A stretch of DNA of 64,000 nucleotides from Hymenobacter aranciens (GCF_030580865.1 NZ_JAUQSY010000003.1:454797-518796), one strand, 5' to 3'; shown: positions 17,401-25,420, numbered from the stretch's first letter. The notes: a model not told the origin generated them from the letters alone. Numbers and translations: made by a program.

Positions 17401-17452
17401 GCTTCGGCCAGGCAGCGCCCGGGTAGTGGCTCGGGCGCTGCCTGGCCGAAGC
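17401..17452. terminator. Perfect 21-bp hairpin after the T9SS gene
   Basis: GCTTCGGCCAGGCAGCGCCCG (split here: GCTTCGGCCAGGCA + GCGCCCG) at 17401-17421 is the exact reverse complement of 17432-17452, with a 10-base loop. There is no T-run after it on the plus strand, so it may be an atypical terminator, an mRNA 3' stabiliser, or a remnant of a mobile element end. It marks the border between intact genes and the gene-fragment block. Confidence 0.5.
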
Positions 17453-17509
17453 GTTGCTGACCGCCCGCCCGGCCCGGGGGCGGGCCTGCTCCGCGCAGCC
17501 GCCCGATAT

Positions 17510-17566
17510 CTATTGCTCCAGCCAGCGGCGGAAGGCGGGCGTTTGGGCAGCGGTGCTGGTGAGGGT
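17510..17566 (-). pseudogene. C-terminal scrap of an unidentified minus-strand gene
   Basis: Read on the minus strand, this ends in TPAFRRWLEQ-stop, a plausible protein terminus. The reading cannot be continued beyond about 17567, where the sequence turns into the plus-strand DUF4153-like fragment. It looks like the surviving tail of a gene cut by the same rearrangements; identification is not possible. Confidence 0.3.
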
Positions 17567-17809
17567 GGTGCCGCCGGCACCTGGCAAACCCAGCTGCGCC
17601 TGAACCTGCGCCCGGTGGCCGACTCGCTGGTGCAGCGCTATGGCCGCACCCACGTCGAGGCCATCGACCTGCCCGCCCCGGTGGAGGTGCGCGCCCGCAC
17701 CGGGCGGCTGCAGCTGCGCTTGTTTCTGTCGTCGCTCACCCGGCAGGAGGGCGGCGCGGAGATGAACTACTCCTACACGGCCGACGGGCTGCTGGAGATA
17801 GCGCCGTAA
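17567..17809 (+). pseudogene. 3' fragment of a DUF4153-like gene (copy of 27076-27319)
   Basis: The translated text (LRLNLRPVADSLVQRYGRTH, VEVRARTGRLQLRLFLSSL, YSYTADGLLEIAP) aligns along its length with the last ~80 residues of the intact DUF4153-like protein at 25421-27319 (LRLSLRVPADSLVARYGRNH, LRLRLFITSLNREE, YTYTADGLLELNP). Everything upstream of this part is missing, so it is a gene fragment. Sequence divergence shows it is not a recent perfect duplication. Confidence 0.75.
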
Positions 17810-17998
17810 GTGGGCCAGAACCGTACAACCCACCGTCCTTGGGGCCTTGGGGGCCGCTTCACTCATGCTGTTTAGCCGCTTCTTCGACGGGCTGGGGGCC
17901 CGCCACACCCACGACCTCGACGGCCTGGCCACCCTGGAAGTGCCCACCTCCTTTCACCTCTATGAGGGCCCCGAGCAGCAGCTGCCCGTGGCCCGCCG
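17810..17998 (+). pseudogene. 5' fragment of the gene found intact at 27342-28817
   Basis: LMLFSRFFDGLGARHTHDLD, GLATLEVPTSFHLYEGPEQQ and LPVARR match the first ~58 residues of the intact downstream gene almost exactly. As in the intact locus, it directly follows the DUF4153-like 3' end, so the duplicated piece spans the junction between those two genes. Homology stops at GCCCGCCG (17991-17998), where the third fragment begins. Confidence 0.75.
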
Positions 17999-18311
17999 TT
18001 CGCACCGCGCCACGCCATCTGCCGGACCGTAAAGTGCTGGCAATGGAAGCCCCGGCCGAACCCGCCGTCAGCGACTACTGCTGGGGCCAGATGCTGGGCC
18101 CCGACCACCGGTTCCTGCCGGGCGCCTGCGTGTTTGTGGCTGGCCAGCCAGGCATCATCGCTGCCACCAACTCCGAAGGCAAATTCCGGCTGCGGTTGCC
18201 CACTTCGGCTTCTCAAACGCTGACCGTAGCCTACGCCGGCCTGCGCGACCAACAGCTACCCGTACTACTACGCCAGTCAAGCGGTTGATTGTCGTATCGT
18301 TGCAGCGGTAA
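17991..18311 (+). pseudogene. 3' fragment of the gene found intact at 51988-52485 (carboxypeptidase-regulatory-like domain)
   Basis: SDYCWGQMLGPDHRFLPGAC, VFVAGQPGIIAATNSEGKFR and LTVAYAGLRDQQLPV match the C-terminal ~105 residues of the intact protein at 51988-52485 (SNYCWGQVLGPDHRPLPGAC...). Near 18255 a small deletion shifts the frame; the old ending VVSLQR-stop is still visible at 18294-18311. It is joined out of frame to the preceding fragment at an 8-bp microhomology (GCCCGCCG), present at 27510-27517 and 52164-52171 in the intact genes. Confidence 0.75.
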
Positions 18312-18543
18312 ACACTGCCGTTCAACAAAACGCCAGTGCCTGGCCCCACTACCTGACTCGCACATCGTACTTGTTTCCCGAGGACCCTTGAGGGGACCCA
18401 TCAATCCATCTGGACAGCTCCGAATAGTCTCTGGTAGTGTTCGAGCCCTTCTCCTGATATTAGGAAGCTATTTCTTCACCCCCTCTAGAGTGCTCTAGAC
18501 ACCTCTAGTGCCCAATTTCTAGCCCCCTACGGACTACTAAAAA
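18312..18543. other. Intergenic DNA without recognised content
   Basis: Lower-GC sequence than the surroundings with several CTCTAGA-like words near 18481-18525. No gene, promoter or known repeat was recognised. Confidence 0.4.
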
Positions 18544-18574
18544 AGCCCTCTACGCACTGTAGAGGGCTTTTTTG
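18538..18574. terminator. Bidirectional rho-independent terminator
   Basis: A perfect 10-bp stem (AGCCCTCTAC / GTAGAGGGCT) with loop GCACT is preceded by AAAAAA and followed by TTTTTT, so it can end transcripts in both directions. It most likely serves the AraC remnant on the minus strand. Confidence 0.85.
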
Positions 18575-18696
18575 CGTATTTGGGGTGCAACGTAGGGTAC
18601 GAACGGGTTTTTTACCTTGTCCTTGGAGAATCAGTTTAGTTGGCCCGATTATATTGTGTTGTTGCAACTGGTCCAGACCGGCCGGCTGTACTGGTC

Positions 18697-19066
18697 TTAC
18701 GTTGTGTGACGAAAAGCTAGGGTGGTAGTGCCCGTATGCTTCTTGAAGAAACGGTGGAAATAGGTGGGGTACTCAAAGCCTAAGCTGTCCGCAATTTCGC
18801 TCACATTCCAATTCTGGTGCTGCAATAGCACTTTGGCCTCGCTGACCAGGCGCTCGGCAATGTGGGTCGTGGTGGGTTTGCCCGTTACTTCTTTCACCGC
18901 CCGGTTTAGGCTGTTGACGTGCACGGCCAGACGATTGGCGTAGGCCTGTGCATTTTTCAGAATGGGCTCGTGGTATCGCTTGGTTACCGGGAATTGAATT
19001 TCCAGTAGGGTCAAAAACAGATTGGTCACGCGCTCGGCGGCGTTGGTGGCTACGGCCGGATATGAA
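18697..19066 (-). pseudogene. Headless AraC-family regulator (C-terminal DNA-binding part)
   Basis: The frame ending at 18697 encodes an AraC-type DNA-binding domain: AYANRLAVHVNSLNRAVKEV (first HTH) and NWNVSEIADSLGFEYPTYFH (second HTH) followed by RFFKKHTGTTTLAFRHT. The frame stays open upstream (HEAARLQPASSYPAVATNAA), text typical of the linker before this domain, but no normal start or N-terminal cupin-like sensor domain is present; the only internal start is GTG 19029. A different 35-codon frame (MDYHVAPVEDVARALHTAPT..., 19050-19157) overlaps the break. It is most simply a 5'-deleted gene. A truncated 110-aa protein could still be made. Confidence 0.7.
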
Positions 19067-19179
19067 CTGGCAGGTTGTAGCCGCGCTGCCTCATGGATGT
19101 GGGCGCGGTGTGCAGGGCGCGGGCTACGTCTTCGACGGGCGCAACGTGATAATCCATAGACGTGAGTTAGGAGCGTCGG

Positions 19180-19953
19180 CTACGCTTGAGCCGGCAGCAC
19201 CAGCACGGGCACGGCGCAGTGCAGCAGCAGCTTCGCCGTGACGCTGTGGTGAAACCGCTTGCCCAGGAAGCTGCGCGGCCGGGCAATGACCAGCACCAAA
19301 TCAAATTCTCCCGGCTGGGCGGCCTGCAGAATGCCAGCGGCCGGGCTGGAGGCCACGATGTGGCGCGCGAGCGAGAGCCGCGTCAGGTCGATGGTCAGGC
19401 CTATCCGGAGCACGGAGGCCAGCGCCGTTTGCAGCGGAGTCGCAGCCGGCGTAGGGGAGACGTGCAGGATGGTTACCTCCGCCTTCAGAACCCGAAAGAG
19501 GTGGCGCACCATGCTGGCGTAGCGGCCCAGGCTGAAGGATTCGCCATCGACGGCCAGCAGCAGGCGGCGCGGGGCGCGCCCGGCGGGGGCGGTGGGCGGC
19601 ACCACCAGCATCGGGTAGGGGGCGGCGCGTAGCAGGTCGAGGGCGGTGGTGCTCACCAGCTCATCGGGCGTGCTGCTGTCGGTGGGGCGGCCCAGCACCA
19701 GCAGCTCCGGGTGGTCGCGGCGGAGGGCTGCGGCCACGGTCGCCAGGACGGAGCCGTGGATGGTTTCGGTTACGGCCGGCACCGGCAGGCCCCGGGTGAG
19801 GCTGGCGAAAGCCGGCTGCCGGGCCTGGGCGCTGAGTGAACTGTCGCTGACCGTCAGCAGCTCCGGGTCGAGCAGGGCGTTGCGGTGGGCGTGCACTACC
19901 AGCAGCCGCGCGCCGAGCGGCTGGGCCAGGGTGGCGGCGTAGGCCAATGCCAC
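19180..19953 (-). CDS. Tandem UspA-domain universal stress protein, 5'-truncated
   Basis: About 257 aa from GTG 19953. Two Usp folds are seen: residues ~1-120 (ALAYAATLAQPLGARLLVVH, HPELLVLGRPTDSS, PYPMLVVP) and ~130-255 (RRLLLAVDGESFSLG, AEVTILHVSPTP, FDLVLVIARPRSFLGKRFHH, SVTAKLLLHCAVPVLVLP). The second lacks an obvious complete GxxGS/T-type ATP loop. The frame continues upstream as PCLLVLTDFHQPASVALAYA, the normal first strand of the domain, but no start codon is available before the sequence changes character near 19985-19990. So the first residues have been lost and translation, if any, must use an internal start. Cytoplasmic stress role by family. Confidence 0.72.
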   Translation of the reverse strand: MALAYAATLAQPLGARLLVVHAHRNALLDPELLTVSDSSLSAQARQPAFASLTRGLPVPAVTETIHGSVLATVAAALRRDHPELLVLGRPTDSSTPDELVSTTALDLLRAAPYPMLVVPPTAPAGRAPRRLLLAVDGESFSLGRYASMVRHLFRVLKAEVTILHVSPTPAATPLQTALASVLRIGLTIDLTRLSLARHIVASSPAAGILQAAQPGEFDLVLVIARPRSFLGKRFHHSVTAKLLLHCAVPVLVLPAQA

Positions 19954-19986
19954 GCTGGCGGGCTGGTGGAAGTCGGTGAGGACGAG

Positions 19987-20198
19987 CAGGCACGGGCTCG
20001 TCGCGCAGCCGCCTGGCGCAGCTGGGCGAGGAAATGAAGCTGCAAACCGTCATCGTGCAGGGCGGCTGGCAGGCGTCTGTCAAAGAAAAGAAGCTGGCGG
20101 CGTACCAGCAGGGCATCGGCCAGCTTTTCAGGACGCAGTACGGGCTGAACCTGGGGCAGCTCAAGCTGAGCAGCCAGGGGTTCGTGGCCAGCAAGTAG
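19987..20198 (+). pseudogene. 3' fragment of an unidentified gene
   Basis: The plus-strand frame reads SRSRLAQLGEEMKLQTVIVQ, GGWQASVKEKKLAAYQQGIG, QLFRTQYGLNLGQLKLSSQG and FVASK-stop. Composition and codon use look like real coding sequence, but it opens straight out of the broken 5' end of the divergent UspA gene and has no start of its own except ATG 20034, which would give 54 aa. Family not recognised. Both genes appear to have lost their 5' ends and shared promoter region in one deletion or rearrangement. Confidence 0.5.
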
Positions 20199-20210
20199 GG
20201 GCGAAGGACT

Positions 20211-20705
20211 ATGCACAAGCTACTTCCCACGCTGCTGGCCGCCGGGGCGGTGCTGAGTGCCGGCAGCGCCCCGCCGGCCTACCGCACCTACGCCAATGCG
20301 CGCTTCGGCTTTCGCATCGACTTCCCGGCGAGCTTCCGGGTGCAACCTGAGCCGGCGAATGGCGACGGCCGCCGCTTCGTATCGGCCGATGGACGGACGG
20401 TGCTGAGTGCCTATGCGGGCTACAATGTGCTCGATGAGGGCATGGCCGACGACCGCCGCCTGGCCCGGCAGGGCTGGCAGGAAAAGAAGGCCACTTTCAG
20501 CCTCGACCAGCTGACGGGCAAGGGCACGGGCTACGTGCTGTCGGGGCGGGTGCAGGGGGATATCTTCTACCAGAAGACCGTGCTGCGGAGCGGCGTGCTC
20601 TCGACGTTCGTCTGGCAGTACCCGGCGGCGCGCAAGGCGGCGATGGACGCAGTCATTCAGCACACCATTCAAACCTGGCAGCCCGGCACCGAAAGCAACT
20701 ACTGA
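20211..20705 (+). CDS. Secreted hypothetical protein
   Basis: A 164-aa protein with signal peptide MHKLLPTLLAAGAVLSAGSA. The mature part starts YRTYANARFGFRIDFPASFR, the pattern of small periplasmic domains with a PsbP/Mog1-like fold, and ends in FYQKTVLRSGVLSTFVWQYP followed by a helix. It has no catalytic motif. It begins 12 bp after the fragment ending at 20198, so it may once have been its operon partner. It converges with the zinc-ribbon gene ending at 20715. The function is unknown. Confidence 0.7.
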   Translation: MHKLLPTLLAAGAVLSAGSAPPAYRTYANARFGFRIDFPASFRVQPEPANGDGRRFVSADGRTVLSAYAGYNVLDEGMADDRRLARQGWQEKKATFSLDQLTGKGTGYVLSGRVQGDIFYQKTVLRSGVLSTFVWQYPAARKAAMDAVIQHTIQTWQPGTESNY

Positions 20706-20714
20706 CGCGGCCGC

Positions 20715-22055
20715 TTACCTGATGGTGACGGCCGGGCCCAGCTCGCCAGTCGGGCTGAGGGTGGCGGTGCTGCGGTCGCGGGCCAGCACGAAGCCCCCGG
20801 TGGTACGCAGGGCCTGGTTGGGGATGAACGCGCCGGCGGGTAGCGGCGTGGTGAACCGGATGGCGGCCGTGCGGGCATCGAGGGCTTGCAGCAGCACGGG
20901 GCTGTCGGGGGCGGCGGTGGCGTGGCAGGTCAGCAGCACGTAGTCGGCGTCGAAGCACAGCAGCTGGGGGTAGAAGTAGCGGCGGCCGGGCGTGAAGTCG
21001 CGGAAGGCCAGCACCCGGCCCTTGGCCAGCTCCTGCGGCGTGATGAGGCGCTTGACGTGCGGGTCGGCATCGGTGAAGATGCCCGAGCCGCCGTAGTCGT
21101 CGTCCCACGAAAAGCGGGGCGCGTCCTTGGGCCCCCCGCCGTTGTCGCGGTAGGTGTAGTAGATAAGCTGGATGGGGTCTTCGGGGTAGCTCATGCTGGG
21201 TTCGCTGAAGGCGAAGGCCGGGCGGGTGGGGGCGCCGGGGCGCAGGGTGGCCAGGCCGTGGGCGGCGTCCCAGCGCTCGTCGTCGGTGTAGGTGCGGCGG
21301 ATGAGGGGGTAGAGCGCCAGCGTGTGGCCGTCGTTGGTGAAGATGCGCAGGGCATCGTCGTCGTTGGTGCCGGGGCTGATGGTGGCCGCGCCGCTGGCCA
21401 GGGCGGGCTGGCCGCTCAGCAGGCGCCTGGTGATGTCGCGCAGGCCGGGCGGGGCCAGGTCGAGTTGGTACACGGCGTTGTTCTGGAACACGTAGAGGGT
21501 GCCGTTGGAGAGGCGCTGGAGCTTGAGGTCGCCGGAGCCGCCGGGCAGCTCCAGCAGCTGCTGGGCGGCGCCGGTGCGGGCATCGTAGAGGCCCACCGTT
21601 GGGGTGTAGGTGCCGTCGCGGAAGCTGCCGCGGCTGCCGGCCACCACCAGCACCGGCTGCCCGCCCGGGCCGGGCACCAGCTGCTCCTCGCTACTGCGCC
21701 AGCTGGGCTGCTCGGGGTCGATGCGGCCGGTCATGATTGGGTCGACCTGCAGCTCCGCGAGGTCGGTGCGGCGCTGCTGCCGCTGGAGGAGGCTCCAGAC
21801 GACGCTGCCTACCAGAGCCAGCCCGCCCAACACGATGGCCCAGCGCACGCGGCGCCTAAGCTCGGCTGGCGGGATGGCGAACGGCCCCGGCGCGGGGGGC
21901 GGGCCCGGCAGGTGCCGGATGTTCACGTTGAGGTCGTCGCTATCGAGGAAATACTCGGTGCCGCAGCTGTCGCAGCGGAAGGTGTCGGGCCGGAGCTCGG
22001 TTTTCTGGGTGCTGCCGCACTTGGGGCACTGAATTACTTTGAGGGCTTTGGCCAT
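20715..22055 (-). CDS. Zinc-ribbon, single-TM protein with extracytoplasmic beta-propeller-like domain
   Basis: A 446-aa protein. The N-terminus carries a rubredoxin-type zinc ribbon: Cys10/Cys13 (QCPKCGS) and Cys28/Cys31 (RCDSCGTEYF). A Pro-rich linker and one TM helix (~70-90, WAIVLGGLALVGSVVWSLL) follow. The large C-terminal part (~115-446) has repeated short blades (GQPVLVVAGSRG, TYTPTVGLYDARTGAAQQLL, NGTLYVFQNNAVYQLDL, ADYVLLTCHATAAPDSPVLL, FVLARDRSTATLSPTGELG), consistent with a WD40/PQQ-like propeller outside the cytoplasm. Family not recognised by name. It is 105 bp downstream of the YcxB-like gene on the same strand and probably in its operon. Confidence 0.72.
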   Translation of the reverse strand: MAKALKVIQCPKCGSTQKTELRPDTFRCDSCGTEYFLDSDDLNVNIRHLPGPPPAPGPFAIPPAELRRRVRWAIVLGGLALVGSVVWSLLQRQQRRTDLAELQVDPIMTGRIDPEQPSWRSSEEQLVPGPGGQPVLVVAGSRGSFRDGTYTPTVGLYDARTGAAQQLLELPGGSGDLKLQRLSNGTLYVFQNNAVYQLDLAPPGLRDITRRLLSGQPALASGAATISPGTNDDDALRIFTNDGHTLALYPLIRRTYTDDERWDAAHGLATLRPGAPTRPAFAFSEPSMSYPEDPIQLIYYTYRDNGGGPKDAPRFSWDDDYGGSGIFTDADPHVKRLITPQELAKGRVLAFRDFTPGRRYFYPQLLCFDADYVLLTCHATAAPDSPVLLQALDARTAAIRFTTPLPAGAFIPNQALRTTGGFVLARDRSTATLSPTGELGPAVTIR

Positions 22056-22160
22056 AAGAGGAAGGCTGTCGGCGACAGTAGCGGGGGGCCACGGGGCCGC
22101 CCAGGCATACGCGGCGGCTACGCGGAGGTTAGCGGCCGGCGCGGCGCGAGGGTGGGGCCG

Positions 22161-22634
22161 CTAGCCGGCAGGCCGGGCGGCCACCCAGGCACGGAAGGCG
22201 GTGATTTCCTCGGGGGCCAGCCGGTGCTTGTCGAGCAGGAGTATCAGGCGCGGGAGGTCGCGCACGGTCAGGAAGAAGTAGCGGCCCGACTCGTCGGCCC
22301 GGCGCAGCCAGCGCCAGTCGTGCGCCTGGGCGGGCGCGCCGTCGGCGGGGCGCACCTCGATGCCCTCGGCCCGGAACGTGACCTCGGCCGCGAAGGAGGC
22401 CGGGCCCATCCGGTAGCTGCTGAGCAGCACCACGGCCAGCCCCAGCAGCACCAGGCCGGCGCTCAGCCCCAGCCAGGTGAGGGCGAAGGACCCGAGCAGG
22501 CCCGGCCGGGCGGCGCTCAGCAGCAGCGCCGCCAGCAGGTAGCGCCACAAGCTGCGCCGGCGAAAGTTATACAGCTTGGCCACGCGCTGGTCGTGCGGCG
22601 TGGGACGAAACGAGCGGGTGAGCTGGGTAATCAT
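22161..22634 (-). CDS. YcxB-like membrane protein
   Basis: A 157-aa protein from ATG 22634 (MITQLTRSFRPTPHDQRVAK); the frame is open to 22709 but the added residues are low-complexity. Two TM helices are seen at ~30-75 (LWRYLLAALLLSAARPGLLG; LTWLGLSAGLVLLGLAVVLL). A soluble C-terminal domain follows (FAAEVTFRAEGIEVRPADG, HDWRWLRRADESGRYFFLTV, LILLLDKHRLAPEEITAFRA), the layout of YcxB-domain proteins. Its function is unknown. Likely first gene of a two-gene operon with the zinc-ribbon gene. Confidence 0.7.
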   Translation of the reverse strand: MITQLTRSFRPTPHDQRVAKLYNFRRRSLWRYLLAALLLSAARPGLLGSFALTWLGLSAGLVLLGLAVVLLSSYRMGPASFAAEVTFRAEGIEVRPADGAPAQAHDWRWLRRADESGRYFFLTVRDLPRLILLLDKHRLAPEEITAFRAWVAARPAG

Positions 22635-22757
22635 GCGGGCCGGTAGGGGAGGGCGGTACGTGCCAACAATACGCAACGCGGCCGCCCGCGGCCGGCCGCC
22701 GGCGCGCAACCGGCCGCCGTGGCCTGCGTTAAGCGGGGCTCACCCATTGCTACCCCC

Positions 22758-23555
22758 ATGTCGCTCCTATCCGGCCGGCTGCGCTGGCTTTTACTCGTCG
22801 TGGGCCTGCTGGTCCGCTCCCTGACCACCCCGGCCCAGACGGTGCCGCCCGGCACCGACTACCGCGCCGCCCTCAAAACCCAAAACCTGAGCCGCCTCTG
22901 GCACGCCGACCGCCTGACGTTCTACGGCGCTACGGGCACCGTGGCGTTTCCCGAGCCGCTGGGCTTCATCGGCAAGGACTACCAGCGCTTCTACCTGCAC
23001 TACACCAGCGTGCAGCAGGACCCCGCCAACCCGCTGGTGTACCGCGTGGCGGGCAAGACGCGCGTCAAGAGCAACGTGTGCGCCTTTACCGGCACCCTCA
23101 CCATCGTGAAAGCGCTGCGCTATAACGCGCCCAATGCCAATGAGCCCCAGTTCCGCGAAGGCGAGCTAACGTGCCGCGTGGAGCTGGCCGAAAACCGCGC
23201 CCAGCCCGGCAGCGGCACCATCCGGGGCACACTCACCACGTATTTCTACCTCGACAAGCAGGGGCAGGCGCGCTACAACACGCTGGAAGCCCAGGCCGAC
23301 GGCTGGGGCAACAACCAGTGCGTGGCCACCTGGACCAGCTACGCCACCGGCCAGGCCAAGCCCTGCCACTGGGGCGACTACCGCATTGCCGAATCGGGCA
23401 CGCTGGACATCGGTGCGGGGGAGTTTTCCATCAACGACAAGTATGTGCAGAATGGCTGGCAGACCTACCAGCAGGCCCTGCTGACCAGCGACTCGCCGCA
23501 TGACCCCGCCGGCCAGCGGGCCAAGGCCGAAGAGCGGCGGCAGTGGTGGAAGTAG
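22758..23555 (+). CDS. Secreted hypothetical protein
   Basis: A 265-aa exported protein. ATG 22758 opens a signal peptide (MSLLSGRLRWLLLVVGLLVR...PAQ). The mature part is mainly beta-rich and polar, with GATGTVAFPEPLGFIGKDYQ, RVKSNVCAFTGTLTIVKALR and NNQCVATWTSYATGQAKPCH. Several Cys could form disulphides. No enzymatic motif or anchor is seen. The C-terminus is a charged helix (QRAKAEERRQWWK). It converges on the gene ending at 23586; a perfect 8-bp hairpin lies between. Family not recognised. Confidence 0.7.
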   Translation: MSLLSGRLRWLLLVVGLLVRSLTTPAQTVPPGTDYRAALKTQNLSRLWHADRLTFYGATGTVAFPEPLGFIGKDYQRFYLHYTSVQQDPANPLVYRVAGKTRVKSNVCAFTGTLTIVKALRYNAPNANEPQFREGELTCRVELAENRAQPGSGTIRGTLTTYFYLDKQGQARYNTLEAQADGWGNNQCVATWTSYATGQAKPCHWGDYRIAESGTLDIGAGEFSINDKYVQNGWQTYQQALLTSDSPHDPAGQRAKAEERRQWWK

Positions 23556-23569
23556 CGGACGCTAGGGGC

Positions 23570-23589
23570 GTAGCGCCAGCAGGCGCTAC
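23570..23589. terminator. Small hairpin between convergent genes
   Basis: GTAGCGCC (23570-23577), loop AGCA, GGCGCTAC (23582-23589). The right arm contains the stop codon of the minus-strand gene (23586-23588). No T-run, so it is only a possible shared terminator. Confidence 0.35.
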
Positions 23590-23876
23590 CGCAGCAGCGG
23601 GAAGCCCCGCGTCAGCCAGAAGTCGGCATCGACTTGGCCGCTGCTCATGCCGCCGTGGGCGTAGCGGGCCACGAAAGCCGGCCGGCCCGGAGCGGGGGCT
23701 TCGCCTACCAGATTGATGTACAACGCCTGGAGTAAGGCATCGGCGGCGGCCGGGTCGGCCGGGGGCTGTAGCTGCGCAAACACCTGCTCCAGTTCCTGCC
23801 AGAGGTAGGGGTCGCCGCGCAGGCCCCACTGGCCGGGGGTGGGCTGGAAAATTTGTCGGAGAGAGTGGGCGTCCAT
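23586..23876 (-). CDS. Small hypothetical protein
   Basis: A 96-aa protein from ATG 23876 (MDAHSLRQIFQPTPGQWGLR). Readable helical text continues as GDPYLWQELEQVFAQL, AAADALLQALYINLVGEAP and ends VDADFWLTRGFPLLR. No signal peptide or TM segment, so probably cytoplasmic. A perfect Bacteroidota -7 box on the minus strand (TATTTTTG, 23910-23917) lies 34 bp upstream and supports this start over the longer open frame. Family not recognised with certainty. Confidence 0.65.
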   Translation of the reverse strand: MDAHSLRQIFQPTPGQWGLRGDPYLWQELEQVFAQLQPPADPAAADALLQALYINLVGEAPAPGRPAFVARYAHGGMSSGQVDADFWLTRGFPLLR

Positions 23877-23909
23877 TGGGCTGGTGGGTGAGGGGTGAAG
23901 TGAGCAAGG

Positions 23910-23917
23910 CAAAAATA
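23910..23917 (-). promoter_or_regulatory. -7 promoter box for the 23586-23876 gene
   Basis: TATTTTTG on the minus strand fits TAnnTTTG exactly; no TTTG is seen at the -33 position. Confidence 0.5.
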
Positions 23918-24098
23918 GCCTGGCGGCCGCTTCCCTTCGCTCAGGTGCCCCACGCTGCTTCGCAACGGGAGGCAGGTAGTCTGGCGGGGCAGCGAGGCAA
24001 CCGAAAAGCCGGGCCGGACGCCAGCTGGGTTCGGCCGCCGCCCAACGGCGTAGCGGCTCTTCCGTAACTACCACCTCACCTCACTTTCCTCACCAATA

Positions 24099-25316
24099 AT
24101 GCCTGCCTCACGAACCCACCCCATTCTCATTGCCGGCGCCAGCATTGCGGGGCCGACGCTGGCCTACTGGCTGACCACCTACGGCTTCCGGGTAGTGGTG
24201 GTGGAGCGGGCCCCGGCCCTGCGCCTGGGCGGGCAAAACATCGACATCAACGGGCCGGGCCGCAAGGTGGTGCGCCTCATGGGCGTGGAAGACCGCATCC
24301 GGGCGGCCAATACCGGCGAACTGGGCTTGCAGTTCATTGGGCCGCAGGGCGAGGTGGCCGCCGCTTTCCCCAAGGATGGGGAAGTGAGCGGCACCCGGGA
24401 GCTGGAAATTCTGCGCGGCGACCTGGTTGACATCCTTTATAACCACACCAGGCAGGACGTGGAGTACCGCTTCGGCGACTCGATAGCGGGCCTGGCGCAG
24501 CAGGCCGACGGAGTAGCCGTGACGTTTGCCAGCGGCCGCACCGAAGCCTTTCAACTGGTGGTGGCGGCCGACGGGGTGCGGTCGGGCACCCGCCGGCTGG
24601 CTTTCGGCAACGAGCCGCAGTTTAAGTACCTGGGCCTCTACACGGCTTACCTCACCATTGCCCGGCAGCCGACGGACACTGCCTGGTGGCGCTGGTACAC
24701 CGCCCCCGCTAGCCGGGTGCTCATGCTGCGCCCCGACAACCACGGCACCACCCGGGCCTCAGTCGCATTTCTGGAATCCCAGGCGGCCTACGAAAATTGC
24801 TCGCCCGCCGAGCAGAAAGCCGTGCTGCAAGCCAAGCTGGCGGGCGCGGGCTGGGAGGCCGACCGCATCCGGCGGGCCATCGACGAGGGGGCGGACGTGT
24901 ACTTCGACCAGGTGGGCCAGATTATCGCGCCCCGGTGGTCGGCCGGCCGGGTGGCGCTGGTGGGTGATGCTGCTTACTGCCCCAGCCCGCTCACCGGCAA
25001 GGGCACTACCCTGGCGCTGGTGGGGGCCTACGTGCTGGCCGGCGAGCTGGCCCGGCACGCGCGGCCCGAAGACGCCTTCGCCGCCTACGAGCAAAAGCTG
25101 CGCCCCTACGTGACCAAGGTGCAGCAGCTGCCGCCGGGCGTGCCGGGGTTGGCCTACCCCAGCTCGAAGCTGGGCGTGACGGTGCTCAACACCCTGGCCG
25201 GGGCGTTTGCCAGCGGGCCCGTGCAGAAAATCGTCGGCCTGTTCAGCTCCCGCGCGGCCGACGCCGAGGAGGACGACTTTACCCTTCCCGACTATTCCTT
25301 GCCTGCCGAGGCGTGA
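24099..25316 (+). CDS. FAD-dependent monooxygenase (aromatic hydroxylase / TetX-like family)
   Basis: A 405-aa cytoplasmic flavoprotein of the class A monooxygenase fold. The FAD dinucleotide motif is GASIAGPTLAYWL (residues 13-25, a GxxxxG variant of GxGxxG) followed by VVVVERAPALRLGG. The second FAD/NADPH site is LVVAADGVRSGTRR, and the third is VALVGDAAYCPSPLTGKGTT. Such enzymes use NAD(P)H and O2 to hydroxylate aromatic or polycyclic substrates; relatives inactivate tetracyclines, but the substrate here cannot be told. The C-terminal ~60 residues contain a hydrophobic helix (LGVTVLNTLAGAFASG). It precedes the DUF4153-like operon by about 100 bp. Confidence 0.88.
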   Translation: MPASRTHPILIAGASIAGPTLAYWLTTYGFRVVVVERAPALRLGGQNIDINGPGRKVVRLMGVEDRIRAANTGELGLQFIGPQGEVAAAFPKDGEVSGTRELEILRGDLVDILYNHTRQDVEYRFGDSIAGLAQQADGVAVTFASGRTEAFQLVVAADGVRSGTRRLAFGNEPQFKYLGLYTAYLTIARQPTDTAWWRWYTAPASRVLMLRPDNHGTTRASVAFLESQAAYENCSPAEQKAVLQAKLAGAGWEADRIRRAIDEGADVYFDQVGQIIAPRWSAGRVALVGDAAYCPSPLTGKGTTLALVGAYVLAGELARHARPEDAFAAYEQKLRPYVTKVQQLPPGVPGLAYPSSKLGVTVLNTLAGAFASGPVQKIVGLFSSRAADAEEDDFTLPDYSLPAEA

Positions 25317-25420
25317 CAACTGGTGGGCGGCCCCGGCGGCCGGACCGCAACTCGCCGCAACCTGCCAACCACCTCCCCAGTAGGCTACCCCGACGCAAAC
25401 ACCGGCCGTCACCCTGTCCC

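Noticed and set aside
17847..18032. Separate 61-aa gene
   Set aside because: It is the 5' fragment of the 27342 gene read through the junction into the third fragment and stopped by chance.
20886..22646. Plus-strand open frame of 586 codons
   Set aside because: Antisense to two well-supported minus-strand genes (zinc-ribbon and YcxB-like); Gly/Val/Gln-rich with no domain.
24099..25316. Tetracycline-inactivating TetX gene
   Set aside because: Only the general class A flavin monooxygenase motifs can be seen; no evidence for substrate or mobile context.
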